From: Cycloclasticus sp. symbiont of Bathymodiolus heckerae
Lineage (GTDB): Bacteria > Pseudomonadota > Gammaproteobacteria > Methylococcales > Cycloclasticaceae
DNA length: 64,000 bases
Reading direction: 5' to 3'
NCBI GenBank assembly: GCA_002101235.1
Contig: LWTL01000119.1
Location: 1 to 64,000, forward strand
Shown: in pieces, positions 58,263 through 64,000 of the stretch
Layout: the number at the start of each line of letters is the position of its first letter
Numbering within the stretch: position 1 is the first letter of the stretch
Made by a program: the position numbers and the translations under genes
The notes under the pieces: model-generated
Told to the model about the DNA's origin: nothing
Databases searched by the model: none
What the model saw: the letters and a program-made list of their open reading frames with translations, nothing else

Positions 58263-58837
58263 CTTTTCTATCTATCAGCAACTGTTTGCAGCGCTTATTG
58301 TTTGCTTTGTTCTTGCTATGTTTTCTCAATCCCAGCATGGCAAACGAAGAGCCGAACATCTCCATAAAAACGGCAACCTTATCGGCTCAAGATCAGATCC
58401 ATTTACTGAATGCCAACATAAATTACCGCTTGAGCAGCGAGGCTACCGAAGCCCTACACAACGGTGTTACGTTAACATTTAATGTTGACTTAGCTACTAT
58501 TGAGCCAAGAAACTGGCTATGGAATAAACACCTCAGCACCGTCACATTACCCTATCAAATTAAATACCACACACTGGCCGAAACATACCAGGTGTCAGAC
58601 AAAACCAATAACTCACAACATAACTTTTCCACCCTGTCAGCTGCGCTTCGCTCGTTAGGAACGCTTACAGACATATCCTTGCACTCAATAACAACGACTG
58701 GTAATAGCGACATTAAAGCTTCACTAAAAGCCTACCTCAATATTGAAGCTTTGCCTCTACCTATGCGACCTCTCGCCTACGTAACAGCGGGGTGGTACTT
58801 ACGCAGCAATACTTATCAATGGCCGCTCACTCCATAA
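58244..58837 (+). CDS. DUF4390 family protein
   Basis: A 197-residue secreted protein with a signal peptide (about 1-33, ending SMA) and the DUF4390 body: TFNVDLATIEPRNWLWNK and YLNIEALPLPMRPLAYVTAGWYLRS. It is found between rsmB and ntrY in many gammaproteobacteria; function is unknown. It overlaps rsmB upstream and ntrY downstream. Confidence 0.87.
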   Translation: MFNKNITFLSISNCLQRLLFALFLLCFLNPSMANEEPNISIKTATLSAQDQIHLLNANINYRLSSEATEALHNGVTLTFNVDLATIEPRNWLWNKHLSTVTLPYQIKYHTLAETYQVSDKTNNSQHNFSTLSAALRSLGTLTDISLHSITTTGNSDIKASLKAYLNIEALPLPMRPLAYVTAGWYLRSNTYQWPLTP

Positions 58838-60966
58838 AGAAAAGAACCTACCTCATTCCTATTGGGGTTCTGCTTAGCTTACTCTTCAGCCTTTACCTGA
58901 TGAGCCACGCAACGCAGTCATCTTCACAATTCAACGAGCTCTTTTCTTCGCTTATTTTAGTGAACCTTATCGGCGCTCTATTTCTATTTGGCTTACTTGT
59001 TGCCAATGTTCGCTGGCTTTGGCGACAATTCAAAAGCCAAGCTGTTGGCTCAAAAATAACCGCAAGAATTGTTTTATTATTTTTTGCTATTTCCGTTATT
59101 CCAACCGGCATTGTTTTTTACTTCTCAAACCAGCTACTACACCAGAGTATCGACAGCTGGTTTGATGCGCAAATTGACGAGGCGATGCAAAATTCACTAA
59201 AGCTTAGCCGCCGCTCGTTGGATAACCGAACCATATCTCTCGTAAAAGAAACACGACAACTCTCAACTCAACTGGAAAATGAAACTGATATATTTCTCTC
59301 GCTAACACTGGCAGGCCTTCTTATCCAAACCAGTGCTAACGAACTCACGATTTTTTCGAAACAAGGAAAAATCATCGCCTCAACTAATATAGACCCTAAC
59401 GTTCTAATCCCCAACACGCCCGATAGCGCCATGCTCTCATTGGTCAGACAAAATAACGAGTTTATCGGCATCGAGCCCCGTGCAAACAACGAATTAATTG
59501 TTCGCACACTAGTTAACATTAAGCACTCAAACCCCAAGCGTTATTTACAAGCCATCTACACCGTGCCCGAAGACATTAGCGAGCTGGCCAGTTCTGTAGA
59601 AAATGCTTATACCGCTTATCAAGAGTTCAACTATCTACGTAACTCGTTACGATTTAGCTTTACGCTAACGCTTTCTCTGGTACTAGTTTTCAGCCTATTA
59701 GCCGCTAGCTGGGCAGCATTCATCTTTGCGCGCGAATTAGTAGCCCCCATCCGCCAGTTAGTTAAAGGCACACAAGCCGTTGCAGAAGGCAATTATAAAA
59801 AGAAGCTAAAAACGAACCGTAAAGATGAGCTCGGTTTTCTTGTTAATTCATTTAATGCGATGACTTCTCGTATATACAGCTCTCGAATGGAAGCGCATTC
59901 CGCACAAAAAGATGCGGAAGACCAACATGCTTATTTAGAGACCGTATTAAGCCACCTATCCAATGGCGTTTTAGGCTTTGACCTTGCCTTACAACTTAAA
60001 ACAACCAATAAGGGTGCAGACCAAATCTTAGAACATCCGCTAACCACTTGTATTGGCCTGCCTCTAGAAAAAATCGCGCATGAGTTCCCTGAGCTGAATG
60101 CATTCACAAGCTTGTTATTGGACAGTTTCTCAGCCAAAGAAAAAGAGTGGCAGCAAGAGTTTATTTTCTCAATTAACCACCAAAAGAAAACATTATTGCT
60201 AAAAGGCACTCCGCAATACACAACCGATAAAGCCCTATTAGGTTATATTTTGATCTTTGATGACGTGACCCCCATCATTCAATCCCAACGCAACGCGGCA
60301 TGGAGCGAGGTAGCTCAACGCCTCGCACACGAAATTAAAAACCCGCTTACACCAATACAACTATCGGCTGAACGATTACAAAGAAAGTTACACGACCAGC
60401 TTGATGATGATGCCAACAAGATTTTAAAAAAATCCACCGACACGATTGTTCAACAAGTAGCCGCAATGAAAAGCATGGTAAACGATTTTTCTGACTTTGC
60501 TCGCCCCCCTAAATCCACGCCTCAAGTCATTTCAATTGGGCAACTTATCGACAACATTACAACGTTATACCAAGCACAAATTCAGCGGCTCTCTATTCAT
60601 ATAGGAGATAACTTACCGCAAACATTTGCCGACCCCGTACGCCTACGCCAAGTGCTCATTAATTTAATTAAGAATGCACAAGAAGCCATCGCCGATACCG
60701 AAAACGGTCAAATTACCGTCTCAAGCTGCTATCACAAAAATAACGATTGTATAGAAATTAGTATTGCTGATAATGGCCCAGGGGTAGATAATTCCGAGCT
60801 TGAACATGTATTTGAGCCTTATGTTACCTCCAAAGAAAAGGGGACTGGCCTTGGGCTCGCTATTGTTAAAAAAATTATAGAAGAACACGGCGGAAGCATT
60901 ATTATCCAACCTGTTGAGCCTCATGGCGCAAACTTTATTATTCAACTGCCGGTTGTTAACACTTAA
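58819..60966 (+). CDS. ntrY: NtrY-like sensor histidine kinase
   Basis: A 715-residue membrane kinase. It has several N-terminal membrane segments, a periplasmic portion, a HAMP domain near residues 290-345, a PAS region, the HisKA phospho-acceptor in RLAHEIKNPLTPIQLSAERL and a HATPase_c domain (NLIKNAQEA, GTGLGLAIVKKIIEEHGG). This is the NtrY layout, which responds to nitrogen or redox state in other bacteria. I start at the ATG at 58819 because upstream residues overlap the DUF4390 frame. Confidence 0.92.
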   Translation: MAAHSIKKRTYLIPIGVLLSLLFSLYLMSHATQSSSQFNELFSSLILVNLIGALFLFGLLVANVRWLWRQFKSQAVGSKITARIVLLFFAISVIPTGIVFYFSNQLLHQSIDSWFDAQIDEAMQNSLKLSRRSLDNRTISLVKETRQLSTQLENETDIFLSLTLAGLLIQTSANELTIFSKQGKIIASTNIDPNVLIPNTPDSAMLSLVRQNNEFIGIEPRANNELIVRTLVNIKHSNPKRYLQAIYTVPEDISELASSVENAYTAYQEFNYLRNSLRFSFTLTLSLVLVFSLLAASWAAFIFARELVAPIRQLVKGTQAVAEGNYKKKLKTNRKDELGFLVNSFNAMTSRIYSSRMEAHSAQKDAEDQHAYLETVLSHLSNGVLGFDLALQLKTTNKGADQILEHPLTTCIGLPLEKIAHEFPELNAFTSLLLDSFSAKEKEWQQEFIFSINHQKKTLLLKGTPQYTTDKALLGYILIFDDVTPIIQSQRNAAWSEVAQRLAHEIKNPLTPIQLSAERLQRKLHDQLDDDANKILKKSTDTIVQQVAAMKSMVNDFSDFARPPKSTPQVISIGQLIDNITTLYQAQIQRLSIHIGDNLPQTFADPVRLRQVLINLIKNAQEAIADTENGQITVSSCYHKNNDCIEISIADNGPGVDNSELEHVFEPYVTSKEKGTGLGLAIVKKIIEEHGGSIIIQPVEPHGANFIIQLPVVNT

Positions 60967-60996
60967 AAATAACCGATTAATTTACAGGTACGCAGC

Positions 60997-62364
60997 ATGA
61001 ACAAACCGCACATTCTTGTCATTGACGACGAACCGGACATTCGCAGTCTCATTCGCGATATTCTTGAAGATGAGAGCTACGAAGTCTCTACCGCACAAAG
61101 CGCAGCTGCCGCTCAGCAAGCACGACACGAATGCCGGCATGATTTAATTCTGCTTGATATTTGGATGCCTGACATCGATGGCGTTGCGCTACTCAAAGAA
61201 TGGTCAACAAGCGGCGAACTATCCTGCCCTGTCATTATGATGTCCGGACACGGCACTGTAGAAACAGCGGTTGAAGCCACCCGCCTAGGAGCTTACGACT
61301 TCTTAGAAAAACCGCTTTCAATTGCAAAACTATTACTAACCGTTGAGCGCGCCTTAGAAGCTGAAAAGCTTAAGCAAGAAAACATAGATCTAAAACAATT
61401 TTCAACGACCGTTCAAGAACCGCTTGGAAATAGCCGAACAATACAACAACTTCTCGAACAAGCTCGCCGTTTAGGACAGCACGATACACGCGTTTTATTA
61501 ACAGGCGAACCCGGCAGCGGTAAAGAGACCCTCGCACGATATATCCATGAAAACAGCTCAAGACGGCAAGCTCCTTTCGTTGAATTGAACACCGGCATTA
61601 TTACTTCGCACAATGCTCTCGAAGAATTTTTTGGTCGTGAAGATGGCGATTCCATACACTACGGCTTATTAGAAAAAGCGAACCACGGCACTTTGTTTAT
61701 TGACGAAATTGGCGACATGGACAATGAGGTTCAACATCGCCTATTAAGCGCATTAGAATCAAAATCATTTAAACGTATTGGCGGCCATGAAGACGTTAAA
61801 GCTGACGTCAAAATTATTGCCTCATCTCGGCAAGACCTTGAAGAGGCCATTCAACATGGTCAGTTTAGGCAAGATTTATACTACTTGTTAAATGTTGCCA
61901 GCCTTCATTTGCCTTCATTAAGAGACCGAAAAGAAGACATCCCTTTGCTGTTAGATTTTTATCTTCAACATTACATAAAGCGAGAAAATTTACCTAAACG
62001 CAAATTTACTATTGCGGCGCAACAATTTTTAAGCGATTATATGTGGCTAGGGAATATACGCGAACTAAGGAATGTGGTTCAACGCCTTTTAATATTGGGC
62101 ATTGGGGACGAGATTGGTCTCACCGAAGTTAAAACAACGCTCGGTGAATCCGCTAGATCCGTCATTACGTCAAATGATATACCGGTCTTTTATGATTTAC
62201 CCCTTAAAGATGCGAGAGCACAATTTGAAAAAGCCTACCTTGATTATCACCTCGATCAACATAAAGGCAGCGTTACAAAATTGGCTGAAACCGCGGGTGT
62301 TGAAAGAACCCATTTATACCGTAAGCTACATGCCTTGGGCATTGAGTTTCGAGGCAAACGCTAA
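60997..62364 (+). CDS. ntrX: NtrX-like AAA+ response regulator lacking GAFTGA
   Basis: A 455-residue NtrC-family regulator: receiver domain with phospho-acceptor Asp54 (LLDIWMPD), AAA+ domain with Walker A TGEPGSGKET (about 168-177) and Walker B TLFIDEIGDM, and a C-terminal Fis-type HTH (VTKLAETAGVERTHLYRKL). Where sigma-54 activators carry GAFTGA, this protein has EEFFGREDGDSIHYGLLEKA, so it is unlikely to open sigma-54 promoters and probably acts at sigma-70 promoters. It follows ntrY by 30 nt and precedes trkA. Confidence 0.92.
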   Translation: MNKPHILVIDDEPDIRSLIRDILEDESYEVSTAQSAAAAQQARHECRHDLILLDIWMPDIDGVALLKEWSTSGELSCPVIMMSGHGTVETAVEATRLGAYDFLEKPLSIAKLLLTVERALEAEKLKQENIDLKQFSTTVQEPLGNSRTIQQLLEQARRLGQHDTRVLLTGEPGSGKETLARYIHENSSRRQAPFVELNTGIITSHNALEEFFGREDGDSIHYGLLEKANHGTLFIDEIGDMDNEVQHRLLSALESKSFKRIGGHEDVKADVKIIASSRQDLEEAIQHGQFRQDLYYLLNVASLHLPSLRDRKEDIPLLLDFYLQHYIKRENLPKRKFTIAAQQFLSDYMWLGNIRELRNVVQRLLILGIGDEIGLTEVKTTLGESARSVITSNDIPVFYDLPLKDARAQFEKAYLDYHLDQHKGSVTKLAETAGVERTHLYRKLHALGIEFRGKR

Positions 62365-62385
62365 CCCTACGCATCGCTGTATCTC

Positions 62386-63774
62386 ATGAGAATTATCATT
62401 TTAGGCGCAGGCCGTGTCGGCTTCACCGTTGCCAGCAACTTATCAAGTGAAAATATCGACATCACATTGATCGATAAAAACCAGCAAGTTATTGATACCG
62501 TTTGCGAACGCTTGGATGTCTCCGCTATTTGCGGCAATGTATCCCACCCTGATGTATTAGAAAGCGCAGGTATTAAACAAGCCGATATTATTATTGCCGT
62601 CACCGACAGCGATGAAACTAATATGATGGCATGCCAAATTGCTCATCATTTATTTAACGTTCGACAAAAAATTGCCCGCGTAAGAGCACAAACCTTTCTT
62701 GACCTCAAAGACCGCCTATTTCATAAAGACGCTATTCCCATCGATGTCATTATTAACCCTGAAAATGAAATCGTTCAGTTCATTAAGAACCTTATTCTTC
62801 ACCCCGGCGCGCAACAAGTTTTATCTTTTGCTAATAACTCTCTCAGTTTAGTTGAAACAAAGTGCGGGCGTCATAGCCTCCTTATTGGGAAGTCACTCAG
62901 CGATCTAACGAGTGAGCTACAAGGTGTTTATGCGCGAATCGCCATTATCTATAGGCACTCAGAAATAATCATTCCCAACAACCAAACTGTTATTGAAGAG
63001 AATGACCGGCTTTTCTTTGTCGCCGCCTCCGATGATATCCAAAAAGTATTAAGCTTATTATTTAACCAAAATAAACCTTACAAACGCCTCATTATTGCTG
63101 GTGGCGGTAGAATTGGATTAGGTTTAGCAAAAGAACTGGAAAACACACTTCAAGTTAAAATTATTACCAAAAGCAATAAAAAGGCCTATGACTTATCTGA
63201 ACAGCTAGATCACAGCATTGTACTCTGTGGCGATGCAACAGACGAAGCCTTCTTGCTAGATGAAAACATAGACAGAACCGATGTTTTTTGTACCCTCACC
63301 AGCGATGACGAAACAAACATTCTATGCTCAATGCTAGCCAAAAACCTTGGCGCTAAAGTCGTAATGAGCCTAGTAGACAGAAATGCCTATATGAGCATGG
63401 TCGATAACGGTTCCATTGATAACGTTATTTACCCTCAACACACGACCATCGGCAAAATTCTTAGCCAGGTGAGGCAAGGGGATATCACCAGCGTACACTC
63501 TTTACTGCGTGGGCAAGCAGAAACCTTTGAAGCAATTATTCAGGATCAAGATAAATCTAATATCGCCGGAAAAGCAATTAACGACCTGAAACTGCCCCTA
63601 GGAAGCTTTGTTATAGGTATGGTCAGAAACTCGCTATCTATTCCCGCAAAAGGTGAGCTGATCATCGAAACAGGTGACCACTTAATTTTATTTATATCCG
63701 ACAAGTCACTCATTCATCAGGTTGAAGCGCTCTTCTCACCCACAAAATCACTGTTTAGCCGACTCATCAACTAA
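62386..63774 (+). CDS. trkA: TrkA, potassium uptake regulatory subunit
   Basis: A 462-residue peripheral protein of the Trk potassium transporter with the doubled RCK layout: NAD-binding GAGRVG at 7-12 and a second GGGRIGLGL at about 240, each followed by a TrkA-C domain. It binds nucleotides and gates TrkH. The order ntrY-ntrX-trkA-trkH is conserved. trkH starts 2 nt after its stop. Confidence 0.97.
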   Translation: MRIIILGAGRVGFTVASNLSSENIDITLIDKNQQVIDTVCERLDVSAICGNVSHPDVLESAGIKQADIIIAVTDSDETNMMACQIAHHLFNVRQKIARVRAQTFLDLKDRLFHKDAIPIDVIINPENEIVQFIKNLILHPGAQQVLSFANNSLSLVETKCGRHSLLIGKSLSDLTSELQGVYARIAIIYRHSEIIIPNNQTVIEENDRLFFVAASDDIQKVLSLLFNQNKPYKRLIIAGGGRIGLGLAKELENTLQVKIITKSNKKAYDLSEQLDHSIVLCGDATDEAFLLDENIDRTDVFCTLTSDDETNILCSMLAKNLGAKVVMSLVDRNAYMSMVDNGSIDNVIYPQHTTIGKILSQVRQGDITSVHSLLRGQAETFEAIIQDQDKSNIAGKAINDLKLPLGSFVIGMVRNSLSIPAKGELIIETGDHLILFISDKSLIHQVEALFSPTKSLFSRLIN

Positions 63775-63776
63775 AC

Positions 63777-64000
63777 ATGCACTTTAACGTTATTCGTCGA
63801 ATATCCGGACTGTTGTTAGGTCTATTTAGCATCACCATGCTGCCTCCTATCTTCATATCTTATCTTTACGAAGAACAAAATCACCAACCTTTTATTATCG
63901 GGTTTTTCACCATTTTTCTAACCGGCGGCATCCTTTGGGCAACAGCCAGAAATGCTAAAGGGGAATTACGTACACGCGATGGCTTCGTCATCGCTACTAT
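63777..64000 (+). CDS. trkH: TrkH, potassium uptake transmembrane subunit (partial)
   Basis: The window ends inside this gene; about 74 codons are present. The visible part has two hydrophobic segments and the TrkH-type N-terminus: LLGLFSITMLPPIFISYLY, then GFFTIFLTGGILWATARN and RTRDGFVIAT. TrkH is the membrane pore of the low-affinity Trk K+ system. The rest lies beyond 64000. Confidence 0.88.
   Translation, partial: MHFNVIRRISGLLLGLFSITMLPPIFISYLYEEQNHQPFIIGFFTIFLTGGILWATARNAKGELRTRDGFVIAT

Overview
The window reads as a chromosomal segment of a gammaproteobacterium with moderate G+C content. The gene order supports this: hslVU-DUF971-ubiE-ubiJ-ubiB, lptM-lysA-dapF-DUF484-xerC, cyaA/argH/algZ-algR/hemC-hemD-hemX-hemY, topA-smg-dprA-lysM facing def-fmt-rsmB-DUF4390-ntrY-ntrX-trkA-trkH. 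The lptM-to-hemY order broadly follows the Pseudomonas arrangement. Gene content (type II sulfide:quinone oxidoreductase, TusA, cytochrome c', diheme peroxidase) fits an aerobic or microaerobic respiring, probably marine, bacterium. A Cycloclasticus/Thiotrichales-like relative is my guess and cannot be proved from this sequence alone. No rRNA, tRNA, CRISPR array, prophage or insertion sequence was seen.

Layout. 0-7.5 kb (minus strand): a small pore protein, a redoxin, an unassigned lipoprotein, ubiquinone genes ubiB/ubiJ/ubiE, a DUF971 gene, and hslU and hslV, each broken by one single-base deletion. 7.5-12.1 kb: a DUF4126 membrane protein, then xerC, DUF484, dapF, lysA and the tiny lipoprotein gene lptM. 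12.1-17.7 kb: a peroxide/redox neighbourhood with an esterase, oxyR, a peroxiredoxin behind a near-ideal OxyR operator, a cytochrome c' behind an FNR/Anr-type box, a periplasmic DUF1264 protein and a diheme peroxidase. It ends with an attC-flanked, A+T-rich orphan gene that looks like a lone integron cassette. 17.7-24.7 kb: class I adenylate cyclase with a degenerate GGDEF partner, argH, and the algZ/algR two-component pair.

24.9-32.5 kb: three envelope genes (DUF3015, DUF4105, a lipoprotein hydrolase) sit between algR and the heme operon hemC-hemD-hemX-hemY. 32.5-38.5 kb: ubiD, tusA, a sulfide:quinone oxidoreductase, an SH3-domain membrane protein and oligopeptidase A. 38.6-42.8 kb: a TonB-dependent receptor followed by a Cys-rich Asp-box propeller and a TlpA-like thioredoxin, possibly one uptake/redox module. 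43-45.1 kb: a GIDE-domain membrane protein carrying an EF-hand, lemA, and a gamma-carbonic anhydrase homologue. 45.1-50.3 kb: aroE, hemB, DUF302, an orphan mlaC, hemF, tsaC and purE. 50.3-55.4 kb: topA, smg, dprA and a LysM protein. 55.4-64 kb: def through the start of trkH, cut by the window edge.

The most unusual points are the paired frameshifts in hslV and hslU, the integron-like cassette, two terminators that abut the start codon of the next gene and carry its only plausible ribosome-binding sequence, a perfect 16-bp hairpin inside the first codons of dprA, the GIDE/EF-hand/LemA pair, and the TonB-receptor/Asp-box/TlpA cluster.
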